Part shown: in pieces, positions 1 to 7,606 of the stretch
Layout: the number at the start of each line of letters is the position of its first letter
Numbering within the stretch: position 1 is the stretch's first letter
From: Sinomonas sp. P10A9
Lineage (GTDB): Bacteria; Actinomycetota; Actinomycetes; Actinomycetales; Micrococcaceae
Direction of reading: 5' to 3'
DNA length: 64,000 bases
NCBI RefSeq assembly: GCF_041022165.1
Contig: NZ_CP163302.1
Coordinates: 4,216,001 to 4,280,000, forward strand
The notes under the pieces: generated by a model
Database searches by the model: none
What the model was told of the DNA's origin: nothing
What the model saw: only the letters and a program-made list of their open reading frames with translations
Position numbers and translations under genes: made by a program

Positions 1-58
1 AGGGGAGGTCGTTGTGGCCGTCGAAGATCGGGGCGTGCTCAGGGGCTGCGGGCTGCAT
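1..58 (-). CDS. Membrane dipeptidase (peptidase family M19), N-terminal fragment
   Basis: Only the first 19 codons lie in the window; the gene continues beyond base 1. The peptide ends in FDGHNDLP, the opening strand of M19 (renal-dipeptidase-like) amidohydrolases, whose His and Asp (HxD) bind the active-site zinc. These enzymes hydrolyse dipeptides. The ATG at 56-58 is supported by a -10-like hexamer TACGAT (complement of 65-70) ending six bases upstream, the geometry of a leaderless transcript. The family call rests on this short motif alone. Confidence 0.6.
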   Translation of the reverse strand, partial: MQPAAPEHAPIFDGHNDLP

Positions 59-151
59 TCGGCCATCGTACGTCTGGACGTCATCTCCTGAGAGCCACAT
101 GATGTGACCTCAGTGTGATGACCTCCTGACGATGGGTTCCGGGAGGTGGTC

Positions 152-832
152 TCAGACGGCGTCGGCGCCGGTGAGGTCTGCGAGGAGCTCCTCGAAGGAC
201 TTGTCCTCGGGCCGCGTCGCGACCTTTGGCAGTGTGGCGGCGGGACGGTCGTCGGCGGCCGCGCCCTGCTCGCGGGCGAGCTCGAGGACGAGCTCCGTCG
301 CGGCACGCTCGATGCGGGCAGTGAGGCCTCCGCCGAGAGTACGGTCTCCCGCCGCGCCCTGACCCCAGTCGGTCGGGGCCGCGAACACCGTGGTCGGCAG
401 GATGCGCGTGCGCAGGTAGCTGAAGAGTGGACGCATCGCGAAGTCGAGCATGAGGCTGTGGCGGGCCGAACCTCCGGTCGCAGCCAACAGGACGAGCTTC
501 CCCTCGAGGGAACGCGGCTCAAGCACATCAATGAAGGACTTGAACAGACCGCTGTAGCTCGAGGAGAACACTGGGGTCACCGCGATGATCGCATCGGCGC
601 GCTCGACGACGGCGATCGCCTCCGCGAGATTGGGCGCCGCATAGCCGGTCACGAAGTTGTTGGCGATATCCACGGCGAGGTCGCGGAGCTCGATCGTGGT
701 CACGGACGGCGCAAATCCGGCCCCGCGCGCGAGCCGCTCGGTGGCGGCGGAGAGTTGGTCCGCGAGGAGCCTGCTCGACGACGGCACGCCGAGGCCTGCG
801 GAGATGACAACGATGTTGGTGTTCTCGGCCAT
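152..832 (-). CDS. NADPH-dependent FMN reductase (CE1759-type flavodoxin fold)
   Basis: A 226-residue protein that opens with the flavodoxin-fold beta strand and phosphate loop (NIVVISAGLGVPSSSRLLAD). It also carries the TPVFSSSYSGLFKSFID segment typical of NADPH-dependent FMN reductases. Such enzymes supply reduced flavin to partner monooxygenases or act as quinone reductases in the cytoplasm. An upstream in-frame Met exists at 868, but the ATG at 832 is preferred because GGCAGGACAC precedes it as a ribosome-binding site. No flavin-dependent partner is visible beside it in this window. Confidence 0.8.
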   Translation of the reverse strand: MAENTNIVVISAGLGVPSSSRLLADQLSAATERLARGAGFAPSVTTIELRDLAVDIANNFVTGYAAPNLAEAIAVVERADAIIAVTPVFSSSYSGLFKSFIDVLEPRSLEGKLVLLAATGGSARHSLMLDFAMRPLFSYLRTRILPTTVFAAPTDWGQGAAGDRTLGGGLTARIERAATELVLELAREQGAAADDRPAATLPKVATRPEDKSFEELLADLTGADAV

Positions 833-915
833 GTGTCCTGCCCTGGTTGGAAGTTCATGCATTTGCATCTAGTTCCTCCAACGGGGGGAAGCCAGCAGCT
901 ATTCCCGCGGACGCG

Positions 916-949
916 AAAAGCCCCTTCCGCGCGAGGGGAAGGGGCTTTT
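916..949 (-). terminator. Intrinsic terminator of the rpsF-ssb-rpsR-rplI operon
   Basis: A 13-bp perfect stem (AAAAGCCCCTTCC at 916-928 pairing with 937-949) with an 8-base loop and a U-run within the 3' arm on the minus strand. It lies about 40 bases past the rplI stop codon. Confidence 0.85.
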
Positions 950-991
950 CAGGCGCGGTCCGTGCATAATGACGGGCCGCGACCAGCGCGA

Positions 992-1444
992 CTACTTCGC
1001 GGGGACAACCTCGAGGTTGACCACAGCGGAGACGTCGTCGTGCAGGCGCACGGCGACCTCGTACTTGCCGGTGGACTTGATGTGGCCGGGGATGACCACC
1101 TTGCGCTTGTCGATGGCGCCGAGACCGGCGGCCTCGACTGCACCGGCAACGGCCTCGGCGCGGACGGTGCCGAACAGGCGGCCTTCCTTGCCGGCCTTCA
1201 CCTCAAGGCGCACCGAAGTGCCCGCAAGGGCAGCGGCCTGGGCCTGAGCGGCCTCGAGCGACTTGTGGGCGCGTGCCTCACGTGCGGCGCGGATCTGCTC
1301 GACCTGCTTCTCGCCGCCCTTGGTCCAGGCGACGGCGAAACTGCGCGGCAGCAGGTAGTTGCGCGCGTAGCCGTCCTTGACCTCGACGACGTCACCGGCA
1401 GAACCGAGACCCGTCACCTCGTTCGTCAGAATGAGCTTTGCCAT
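992..1444 (-). CDS. rplI: 50S ribosomal protein L9
   Basis: A 150-residue protein starting [20 protein letters not shown], the bL9 N-terminal domain with its [17 protein letters not shown] signature. A long connecting helix and a C-terminal domain follow. It binds 23S rRNA near the L1 stalk. It is the last gene of the rpsF-ssb-rpsR-rplI operon and is followed by a strong terminator. Length is normal for the family. Confidence 0.98.
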   Translation of the reverse strand: MAKLILTNEVTGLGSAGDVVEVKDGYARNYLLPRSFAVAWTKGGEKQVEQIRAAREARAHKSLEAAQAQAAALAGTSVRLEVKAGKEGRLFGTVRAEAVAGAVEAAGLGAIDKRKVVIPGHIKSTGKYEVAVRLHDDVSAVVNLEVVPAK

Positions 1445-1461
1445 GAAAGTTGCTTCCCTTC

Positions 1462-1701
1462 TCAGCCGCGGCCAGCGCCGGAGTAGGGGAGCAGGGCGAC
1501 CTCGCGGGCGTTCTTGATCGCCTGGGCGATCTTGCGCTGCTCCTGCACGGTCACGCCGGTCACCCGACGGGCGCGGATCTTGCCGCGGTCCGAGATGAAC
1601 TTGCGCAGCAGGGCGACGTCCTTGTAGTCGATGACAGTGATGTCAGCGGCCTTCAAGGGGTTGGACTTTGGTTTCGGCTTGCGAATTTCAGCCTTGGCCA
1701 T
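1462..1701 (-). CDS. rpsR: 30S ribosomal protein S18
   Basis: A 79-residue bS18 protein with the conserved core [19 protein letters not shown]. In the 30S platform it pairs with S6, whose gene is three genes upstream in the same operon. It begins 72 bases after the ssb stop and ends 17 bases before rplI. There are no cysteines, so it looks like a zinc-independent form. Confidence 0.98.
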   Translation of the reverse strand: MAKAEIRKPKPKSNPLKAADITVIDYKDVALLRKFISDRGKIRARRVTGVTVQEQRKIAQAIKNAREVALLPYSGAGRG

Positions 1702-1773
1702 CGTGGAGCTCCTTAGATCTCTGGAGCCCGTGGCTGCGCCACGGGATGGTTGATGTTGTGGAAAGGAAGTCGA

Positions 1774-2373
1774 TCAGAACGGGGGCTCAGACTCGTTGCC
1801 GTTGCCCCAGCCGCCGCCAGCATTGCTGACGCCCGGGGTCGCCCACGGGTCGTCCTGCTGCTGGCCGCCGCCCCAGCTGCCGCCGGAGTTGCCGCCGCTC
1901 GGGGCCTGAGACCCCTGGCCGCCACTCCAGCCTCCGCCGGCATTGCCGCCGCCGAAGTTGCCGCCGCCCTGCCCGCCGCCGAAGTTGCCGCCACCCTGAC
2001 CGCCGGAGCGCTGGGTGCGGTTGACCTTCGCGGACGCGTAGCGCAGGCTCGGGCCGATCTCGTCGGCCTCAAGCTCGATGACGGTGCGCTTCTCGCCTTC
2101 CTTGGTTTCGTACGAACGGCTCTTCAGGCGCCCGGTCACGATCACACGCATGCCCTTGGTGAGGGACTCGGCGACGTTCTCGGCAGCCTCGCGCCAGATC
2201 GACGCGCGGAGGAACAGGGTTTCCCCGTCCTTCCACTCATTCGACTGGCGGTCGAAGGTACGCGGCGTGGAGGCCACGGTGAAGTTGGCGACGGCCGAAC
2301 CGGACGGCGTGAACCGCAGCTCGGGGTCGTTCGTCAGATTGCCGATCACCGTAATGGTGGTCTCGCCTGCCAT
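1774..2373 (-). CDS. ssb: Single-stranded DNA-binding protein
   Basis: A 199-residue SSB. Residues 1-110 form the OB fold ([21 protein letters not shown]). A long Gly/Asn/Gln-rich linker follows, with repeated GGGNFGGG blocks. The protein ends in an acidic Phe-terminated tip (NESEPPF) that in this family recruits replication and repair partners. It coats ssDNA as a tetramer. It sits between rpsF and rpsR, the usual bacterial order. Confidence 0.97.
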   Translation of the reverse strand: MAGETTITVIGNLTNDPELRFTPSGSAVANFTVASTPRTFDRQSNEWKDGETLFLRASIWREAAENVAESLTKGMRVIVTGRLKSRSYETKEGEKRTVIELEADEIGPSLRYASAKVNRTQRSGGQGGGNFGGGQGGGNFGGGNAGGGWSGGQGSQAPSGGNSGGSWGGGQQQDDPWATPGVSNAGGGWGNGNESEPPF

Positions 2374-2439
2374 GCTTCCTCCTGGTTCCGTGCGTGCGTA
2401 CTGAAAATCGTTGTACTGGGTGAGGGATTCACGCCAAGA

Positions 2440-2745
2440 CTACTTGGCGGAAACCTTCTGGTCCTCGGGGCGGATGATCTTGGTACGCAGGATCGTCTCG
2501 TTGAGGGACAGCTGGCGGTCCAGCTCCTGCGCCGTGGCTGGCTCCGAGGTGAAGTTCACGACGGCGTAGATTGCCTCGTTCTTCTTCTTGATGTCGTAGG
2601 ACAGGCGACGACGACCCCAGATGTCCACCTTGTCGACGGTTCCACCGTCGTTGGTGATCACAGAGAGGAACTTGTCCAGCGACTGCTGGACTGAGCGCTC
2701 GTCGACCTCGGGGTCGATGAGGACCATCAGTTCGTAAGGACGCAT
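2440..2745 (-). CDS. rpsF: 30S ribosomal protein S6
   Basis: A 101-residue bS6 protein starting [19 protein letters not shown] and containing the [15 protein letters not shown] segment. The open frame extends 30 codons further upstream, but ATG 2745 is preceded by the near-perfect site AAAGGAGGTGGG and gives the family length. It is the first gene of the rpsF-ssb-rpsR-rplI operon and forms the S6:S18 heterodimer on the 30S platform. Confidence 0.97.
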   Translation of the reverse strand: MRPYELMVLIDPEVDERSVQQSLDKFLSVITNDGGTVDKVDIWGRRRLSYDIKKKNEAIYAVVNFTSEPATAQELDRQLSLNETILRTKIIRPEDQKVSAK

Positions 2746-2774
2746 GTGTGAACCCACCTCCTTTGGGCTAAGCG

Positions 2775-2793
2775 GTTGCGGTCTTTCCGCAAC
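2775..2793 (-). promoter_or_regulatory. Leader hairpin upstream of rpsF
   Basis: In the transcript GUUGCGG pairs perfectly with CCGCAAC around a 5-base loop, about 30 bases before the rpsF start. In many bacteria the S6:S18 complex represses its own mRNA through an rpsF leader that presents a CCG motif. This hairpin lies in the right place and carries ACCGC on its 3' arm. Matching it to that leader class is inference. Confidence 0.4.
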
Positions 2794-2855
2794 AGGAGGT
2801 TCATGTGCGTGTCCACGCGCAGCATCACCCGACAAAAAGGTCGAAGCTGGCGCAC

Positions 2856-2870
2856 AGACTGCACAAGTCT
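2856..2870. promoter_or_regulatory. Small palindrome in the rpsF promoter region
   Basis: AGACT-GCACA-AGTCT is a perfect 5-bp inverted repeat. Read on the minus strand it overlaps TAGACT, a plausible -10 element for the rpsF operon. No matching -35 hexamer is obvious, so promoter assignment is tentative. Confidence 0.3.
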
Positions 2871-3033
2871 ACCGGATCCAGCGCGTCCGCTTGACCCGGA
2901 ACCATCCCTCGACCAACGCTATCGGCGACCACACGACGTCGTACGAGCCGGACGCCGTATGTGGACGACACGCCACGGCGCACCGCTGTGGACGAGCAGC
3001 GGATTCCCAGAGTCCGCTGGCAGGATCGTGTGC

Positions 3034-3693
3034 ATGACACCTGAGGCACAGCCTTCCCCCCGTGCGCAGAACGCCCGCCGACGCCTCTGGACCATGCTCG
3101 CCGTCGGCGCCGTCGTCCTGATCGCCGTCGGATTCCTGTGGTCATGGTGGGTTGCGCCCGCCGCCGGCTGGGGCGCGGCCGCGCTCATCTACGACATCTG
3201 GGTCTGGACCGTCATCGCCCCGATGGACACCGAGAAAACACGGATCCACGCGCGCATGGAGGATCCCCGGCGGTCCACACGAGACTTCCTGATCCTGTGC
3301 GCGAATGCCGCAGCGATCATCGCCGTCGTCTTCGTGATCGGCAACGGGAGCAACGCGCCCAAGGGCGAGAAGATCGCGCTTGCGGTCGTCGCCCTGACAG
3401 TCGTCGCGGCGTCGTGGCTCATGCTGCACACCCTGTTCACGCTGAGGTACACAGAGCTGTACTACGCGGCGCGGCCCGAGGGCGGCATCGACTTCAACCA
3501 GGAAGAGTCGCCGCGCTACACGGACATCGCGTACATGGCCTTCAGCCTCGGCATGACCTACCAGGTCTCGGACACGGCCATCAAAGACCACGCCATCCGT
3601 GCCGAAGCGCTCAAGCACAGCCTGCTCGCGTTCGTGTTCGCCACGCTCATCCTCGCCACGACGATCAACCTGGTCATCAACCTCGCGAGCTGA
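3034..3693 (+). CDS. DUF1345 family membrane protein
   Basis: A 219-residue protein with about five hydrophobic segments. Its signature block is HTLFTLRYTELYYAARPEGGIDF followed by a YTDIAYMAFSLGMTYQVSD stretch, which marks the DUF1345 family of unknown function. It is predicted to lie in the plasma membrane. ATG 3034 is favoured because CAGGAT ends seven bases upstream as a possible leaderless -10; GTG 3028 is an alternative. The gene ends convergently and overlaps the stop of the neighbouring tetR by 17 bases. Confidence 0.8.
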   Translation: MTPEAQPSPRAQNARRRLWTMLAVGAVVLIAVGFLWSWWVAPAAGWGAAALIYDIWVWTVIAPMDTEKTRIHARMEDPRRSTRDFLILCANAAAIIAVVFVIGNGSNAPKGEKIALAVVALTVVAASWLMLHTLFTLRYTELYYAARPEGGIDFNQEESPRYTDIAYMAFSLGMTYQVSDTAIKDHAIRAEALKHSLLAFVFATLILATTINLVINLAS

Positions 3694-4318
3694 GCAATTC
3701 CCACCTCAGGACGCCCTCGAGCCACGCGGCAAACCGATCGAGGCCCCACCCTGCGTCGCGGACGAGCGCGTTGAAAGGTCCCGCTCCCCCGTACATGAGC
3801 ACCAGCTCGAGGGCGTCCTCCCGCGCGAGGCCCGGCCGGAGGCCGAAGCGCTCATCGAGGAACGCAATGATCTCGGCGTAGCCCTCGCGCCGGAGCCGCT
3901 CGTTGTAATCGCGGACAGCTCGGGCCTCGGGCTCATGCCGAGCCTCCCGCGCCACCTCCTCAATGCCGGCAGCCCGGGCCTGGATCTGGGCATTGCCGAA
4001 CGCGAAATGGCCGAGCAGCTCCTCGCCGCTGCGGGCAGTCATGACCGCCGCGTAGAAGGGCTGCTCCTGGGGTGGGCGCGGATCATCATCCCCGAGCACG
4101 GCACGCGTGTAGCAGGCCTGGAGCAGCTCGGGCTTGGTGTGGAAGACGAAGTAGACAGTCTGGACGGCATACCCCGCCTCCCGCGCGATGTCCGCCATCC
4201 GCGTGCCCGCGTAGCCCCGCTCAGTGAAGAGCTTCGCCGCCGCCACGACGATGGCGTGACGGGTCTGTGCCGACTTCTCGCGGCGGGCCGACGACGCGGA
4301 ACTCGCGTGCTCCGGCAT
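3677..4318 (-). CDS. TetR family transcriptional regulator
   Basis: A 213-residue regulator. Residues about 15-60 form the TetR helix-turn-helix (ARHAIVVAAAKLFTERGYAG followed by MADIAREAGYAVQTVYFVF). The rest is a helical ligand-binding domain. A longer frame begins at 4345, but the ATG at 4318 has an excellent site (AGAGGAGGTGCGTCAAG). It is divergent from the small monooxygenase-like gene at 4419, and a perfect palindrome lies between them, suggesting control of both. Confidence 0.9.
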   Translation of the reverse strand: MPEHASSASSARREKSAQTRHAIVVAAAKLFTERGYAGTRMADIAREAGYAVQTVYFVFHTKPELLQACYTRAVLGDDDPRPPQEQPFYAAVMTARSGEELLGHFAFGNAQIQARAAGIEEVAREARHEPEARAVRDYNERLRREGYAEIIAFLDERFGLRPGLAREDALELVLMYGGAGPFNALVRDAGWGLDRFAAWLEGVLRWELLSSRG

Positions 4319-4361
4319 CTTGACGCACCTCCTCTGCAGACGCACACTGAGTGATGTAAGT

Positions 4362-4382
4362 CACTAGAGTATACCTCTAGTG
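4362..4382. promoter_or_regulatory. Perfect palindromic operator between tetR and the 4419 gene
   Basis: CACTAGAG, a five-base spacer TATAC, then CTCTAGTG: an exact 8-bp inverted repeat centred in the 100-bp divergent spacer. It fits the size of a TetR-family operator. The adjacent tetR is the obvious candidate binder, which is inference. Confidence 0.65.
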
Positions 4383-4418
4383 AACGTCCCCAGCAGGTCC
4401 TTCCAGAAGGTGAGTCCC

Positions 4419-4694
4419 ATGCCAGTCGCCATGGTTTCCTACGCCAATTCCCGGGCCGAATACGACTCAGTCCCCGGAGTCCTCGACCCCAAGCCCGACG
4501 GCCTCCTCGTCCACGCCGCGAGCGAACTGCCGGACGGCCGCATCCAGATCGTCGACGTATGGGAGAGCCAGGCGGCTTCCCAGAAGTTCGCCGAGACCAC
4601 GCTGTTCCCCGCCTTCCAGAGCGCGGGCGTGCTCGAGCAGATGATGTCCGGCGAGCAGCCCGTGGCCTACGAGGCCTTCGACTTCGTCCAGTAG
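4419..4694 (+). CDS. Small antibiotic-biosynthesis-monooxygenase-like protein
   Basis: A 91-residue protein with alternating strands and the block DGRIQIVDVWESQAASQKF, reminiscent of dimeric alpha/beta-barrel (ABM-like) folds. No catalytic residue set can be assigned. ATG 4419 follows AGAAGGTGAG; an upstream ATG at 4380 lacks a site and overlaps the operator. Being divergent from a TetR gene suggests an inducible small enzyme or ligand-binding protein. The family assignment is tentative. Confidence 0.6.
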   Translation: MPVAMVSYANSRAEYDSVPGVLDPKPDGLLVHAASELPDGRIQIVDVWESQAASQKFAETTLFPAFQSAGVLEQMMSGEQPVAYEAFDFVQ

Positions 4695-4711
4695 GCCGCG
4701 GCCCCAGACCG

Positions 4712-4759
4712 GCGGTTCTTCCGGGGAGGAATCCCCAGCATCAGCCCCGGAAGAACCGC
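4712..4759. terminator. Bidirectional terminator between 4419 gene and M18 aminopeptidase
   Basis: A perfect 15-bp inverted repeat: GCGGTTCTTCCGGGG (4712-4726) with CCCCGGAAGAACCGC (4745-4759). The right arm overlaps the last codons of the aminopeptidase gene. It serves two convergent genes. Confidence 0.8.
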
Positions 4760-6087
4760 TCCGCGACGCGCGAGAGGCGCCACGGGTCCTGCACCCCGGC
4801 GAGCTCGCGCGCAGAGTGCATCGACAGCAGCGGCACGCCGACGTCCACGGTCCGGATCCCGAGCCGCGTCGCCGTGAGCGGGCCGATCGTCGAGCCGCAC
4901 GGCACGTCGTTGTTCGAGACGAACTCCTGGTACGGCACCTCGGCCTCGGCGCACAGCCGCGCCCACAGAGCCGCACCCGGCGCGTCCGTCGCATAGCGCT
5001 GGTTCGCGTTGATCTTCAGGAGCGGGCCGCCGTTGAGCAGCGGGTGGTTGGCCGGATCATGGCGCTCGGCGTAGTTGGGGTGCACGGCGTGGCCGGCATC
5101 GGCGGAGACGTGCCACGAGGCGGCGAAGGCCCGACGGCGCTCGCTCGCCGAGGCGTCGAGGCCATCCGCGATGCGGGCCAGCACGTCCTCGAGGAACGGG
5201 CCCGAGGCGCCCGAACGGGAGGCCGAGCCGACCTCCTCGTGGTCGAACGCGGCAAGCACCGGAATCGGATCGGTGGAACGGGATGTCGACTCGGCTCCTC
5301 CGCCGCGGCTCCGCTCCGCTCCACTCGACGAACGCCCCTCGACCACCGGATTCGTGTATTGCCCGATGAGCGCCACGAGGCCCGCGTGGACCGAGGACAG
5401 GTTGTCGAGCCGGCCCGAGGCGAAGAACTCCCCGTTCGCCCCGAAGATCGCCGGCTCCTGCGTGTCGGCCACGACGACGTCATACCCGCCGACCCGCGCC
5501 GGGTCGAGCCCCGCGGCCTCGGCCAGGACCGCGACCAGATCCGCTCCGGAGGGGTCGCCGAGGCCCCAGACCGGGTTCATGTGCTGCTGCTTGCCCAGCA
5601 CGAGGCCCTCGTTGACCGCACGGTCGAGGTGGATGGCGAGCTGCGGGAACCGCAGGAGCGGGCCGGACGCGGCGAGGTGCTGCGCGCCGTCGTGCGTCAC
5701 GAGACGACCGGCGAGGCGCAGCTCGCGGTCCAGCCACGAGTTCAGCAGCGGGCCGCCGTACACCTCAACGCCAGCCTGGAGCCAGCCGAAGCGACCGGTA
5801 GTGGGCTTGGGCTTGAGCTTGAAGGAGGGCGAGTCGGTGTGTGCGCCGAGGATGCGGAAGGGCGTGGTCGGGCCGGCGCCGTCGGGCAACGTCCAGGCGA
5901 TGAGCGCGCCGTCGCGGACCACCGCATAGCCGCCGGGAGCGCTCGGCCAGGAGTCAGCCTCGTCGAGGATCTGGAACCCCGCCTCGGCGAGCCGGCGCGC
6001 GCCCTCCGCGACGGCGTGGAAACTCGACGGCGAGGCCATGACGAAGCGGCCGAGGTCAAGGGCATGCAGATGCGCGGCGGTAGGCAT
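4741..6087 (-). CDS. M18 family aminopeptidase (aspartyl aminopeptidase-like)
   Basis: A 448-residue cytoplasmic dinuclear-zinc aminopeptidase. It shows the family blocks GAHTDSPSFKLKP (zinc His/Asp), FASGRLDNLSSVHAGL, AAFDHEEVGS (Glu pair) and NDVPCGSTIGP, with a C-terminal MHSARE. M18 enzymes release N-terminal, often acidic, residues. The start has TAGACT (complement of 6094-6099) exactly six bases upstream and no ribosome-binding site, so translation is probably leaderless. A Ser/Arg/Gly-rich stretch of about 25 residues just before the AAFDHEEVGS block is foreign to the family and is encoded by a palindromic insert. Confidence 0.92.
   Translation of the reverse strand: MPTAAHLHALDLGRFVMASPSSFHAVAEGARRLAEAGFQILDEADSWPSAPGGYAVVRDGALIAWTLPDGAGPTTPFRILGAHTDSPSFKLKPKPTTGRFGWLQAGVEVYGGPLLNSWLDRELRLAGRLVTHDGAQHLAASGPLLRFPQLAIHLDRAVNEGLVLGKQQHMNPVWGLGDPSGADLVAVLAEAAGLDPARVGGYDVVVADTQEPAIFGANGEFFASGRLDNLSSVHAGLVALIGQYTNPVVEGRSSSGAERSRGGGAESTSRSTDPIPVLAAFDHEEVGSASRSGASGPFLEDVLARIADGLDASASERRRAFAASWHVSADAGHAVHPNYAERHDPANHPLLNGGPLLKINANQRYATDAPGAALWARLCAEAEVPYQEFVSNNDVPCGSTIGPLTATRLGIRTVDVGVPLLSMHSARELAGVQDPWRLSRVAERFFRG
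5268..5346. repeat. Palindromic mini-element inserted in-frame in the aminopeptidase gene
   Basis: About 80 bases with GGTGG/CCACC outer ends and an internal GTCGA/TCGAC pair. It is rich in GGAGCGGAG and encodes the low-complexity stretch EGRSSSGAERSRGGGAES. It splits the normal spacing between the DNLSSVHAGL and AAFDHEEVGS blocks without breaking the frame. Its makeup resembles the shorter element in the histidine kinase at 48241-48273. Confidence 0.5.
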
Positions 6088-6146
6088 GGCCCGAGTCTAG
6101 CCAGCGGGGAAGCGGCGATGACCGCTGACGGCTTCGGGAGGCCGCG

Positions 6147-7490
6147 TCAGCGGGCGGGCGGCTCTGGTCTGCCCAGCATCCCCGCGAGACCCTCGACTGG
6201 CCTCCACACGAACTGTTTCCCGGCCTTCGAGCGCACCATGTACCCGAGCCGGACCAGCTGGGCGAGGTCCTGGCGTGCGGTTTCCCCTGAAACGCCGTAG
6301 TGGCCGGCGTACGCCCTGGCGGTGACCGTCTCGGAGTCTCGCACAGCATCCTCGATGGTCTGGAGCTGACGCTGGTTGAGCTCATGGGCATGCTCACGCA
6401 GGGCTGAGCGTGCCGATCGGAGCTCGCGCCCCTTGGCATCGAGGTAGTTGTTAAGCTCGCGGATGGCCCGCAGGATGACGTCGACCTGGAAGTGCACGAA
6501 GTAGGTGAGGTCACCGTCGTCGTCCTCGGTGTGGCGATAGGCGAGGCTGTAGCGCGACGGTGCCTTGCGCAGGATCTTCGAGATCGCCACGTACTGGCTC
6601 AGCCAGTAGCCCTCGTGGAGCATGCTCCAGTAGAACAGCGCTCGGGCCGTGCGTCCGTTGCCGTCGGCAAAGTAGTGGTCGTAACCGACCATGAAATGCA
6701 CGACGACGGCCCTCACCACTGGGGGCAGGTACACGTCCGGCTCGAGCGTCCCGTTGGCGAAGTCACATACGCGTTGAAGGCGCTCGGGCAGCTGTTCGGC
6801 GGGCGGCGGGGTGTGCACCTTCACGTCGTTGTCCCAGACCGCGACCCGCTCGACGTCCGGGGTCTCGAGCCGGCCCGCGTCGTCGGGGTCTTCGAGCGTC
6901 CCATCGGTAAGGATGCGATGAAGCTCCAGGACGAGATCCGGTGTGAGCGGCTGTTCCGCGACGTCCCGGATGCGCTGCATCGCCGCATAGTTGTTGACGA
7001 TCATGAGCTCGGACTTCGTGGCCGGTTCGCGACCCGAATCCAGCATCTCGCGGGCCACTCGTCGCGACGTCGAGGCGCCCTCAAGCTGCGATGAGGTAAT
7101 GGCCTCCTCGACGAGCGAGCGCACGATGAACTGGTTCCGGTCAGAGGGCCCCAGGACGTCCTCGGGCAGGCCCAGCCGCCCCCCCGTCTCGCGAGCGATC
7201 CGTTCAGAGGCCTTGAGGGTCCGGTCCGTGAGGACCAGGCCGAACGGTCTCCCGTCCGCCTGTAGCAATCCGAGGTCACGGCGGCGTGCGCGGCGGGATA
7301 GCACGAGGGCGGCCCACCACAGCTCGTGGTCAGCATCGCTGCCCAGGAACGACGGGACGGTGCGGTATCGCAGCTCGTCCCACGGAAGGTACGCCGAATC
7401 ATCGAGTTCCGGACTGAACAAGGCGCTGACGTGGTTCATGGCACGTTCCATGTACGTGTCCGGATGAGGCGGACGCATCGGCAGCTTCAC
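6147..7490 (-). CDS. Fic family AMP-transferase with C-terminal winged helix
   Basis: A 447-residue Fic protein. The N-terminal inhibitory motif SSQLEG lies near residues 133-138 (S/TxxxEG, class II). The catalytic loop HYFADGNGRTAR is near 272-283 with His, Asp, the GNG anion hole and the last Arg all present. The C-terminal 70 residues (VTARAYAGHYGVSGETARQD) form a DeoR-like winged helix-turn-helix. Fic enzymes usually transfer AMP to hydroxyl groups of target proteins. GTG 7490 is chosen because GGGAGA precedes it; ATG 7478 is an alternative. Two matching inverted repeats just upstream suggest autoregulation. Confidence 0.9.
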   Translation of the reverse strand: MKLPMRPPHPDTYMERAMNHVSALFSPELDDSAYLPWDELRYRTVPSFLGSDADHELWWAALVLSRRARRRDLGLLQADGRPFGLVLTDRTLKASERIARETGGRLGLPEDVLGPSDRNQFIVRSLVEEAITSSQLEGASTSRRVAREMLDSGREPATKSELMIVNNYAAMQRIRDVAEQPLTPDLVLELHRILTDGTLEDPDDAGRLETPDVERVAVWDNDVKVHTPPPAEQLPERLQRVCDFANGTLEPDVYLPPVVRAVVVHFMVGYDHYFADGNGRTARALFYWSMLHEGYWLSQYVAISKILRKAPSRYSLAYRHTEDDDGDLTYFVHFQVDVILRAIRELNNYLDAKGRELRSARSALREHAHELNQRQLQTIEDAVRDSETVTARAYAGHYGVSGETARQDLAQLVRLGYMVRSKAGKQFVWRPVEGLAGMLGRPEPPAR

Positions 7491-7505
7491 GCAATCTCCC
7501 AGTTT

Positions 7506-7532
7506 GCTCCAAGTAGAACTTGAACTTGGAGC
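7506..7532. promoter_or_regulatory. Fic operator 1 (perfect 9-9-9 inverted repeat)
   Basis: GCTCCAAGT, a nine-base spacer, then ACTTGGAGC, beginning 16 bases upstream of the fic GTG. It overlaps the position where a core promoter is expected, so binding should repress transcription. The Fic protein's own winged helix is the candidate ligand. Confidence 0.65.
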
Positions 7533-7554
7533 GAGTCTACCCTCCTCCAATTTT

Positions 7555-7581
7555 GTTCCAAATGGACCTCGTACTTGGAGA
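7555..7581. promoter_or_regulatory. Fic operator 2 (imperfect copy)
   Basis: GTTCCAAAT, nine-base spacer, ACTTGGAGA: the same 9-9-9 design as operator 1, offset by 49 bases, a little under five helical turns. Conservation of half-site and spacing argues that both are bound by one protein, perhaps cooperatively. Confidence 0.55.
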
Positions 7582-7606
7582 AGCAGGAGCGAAGCTCCAG
7601 CGGTTC

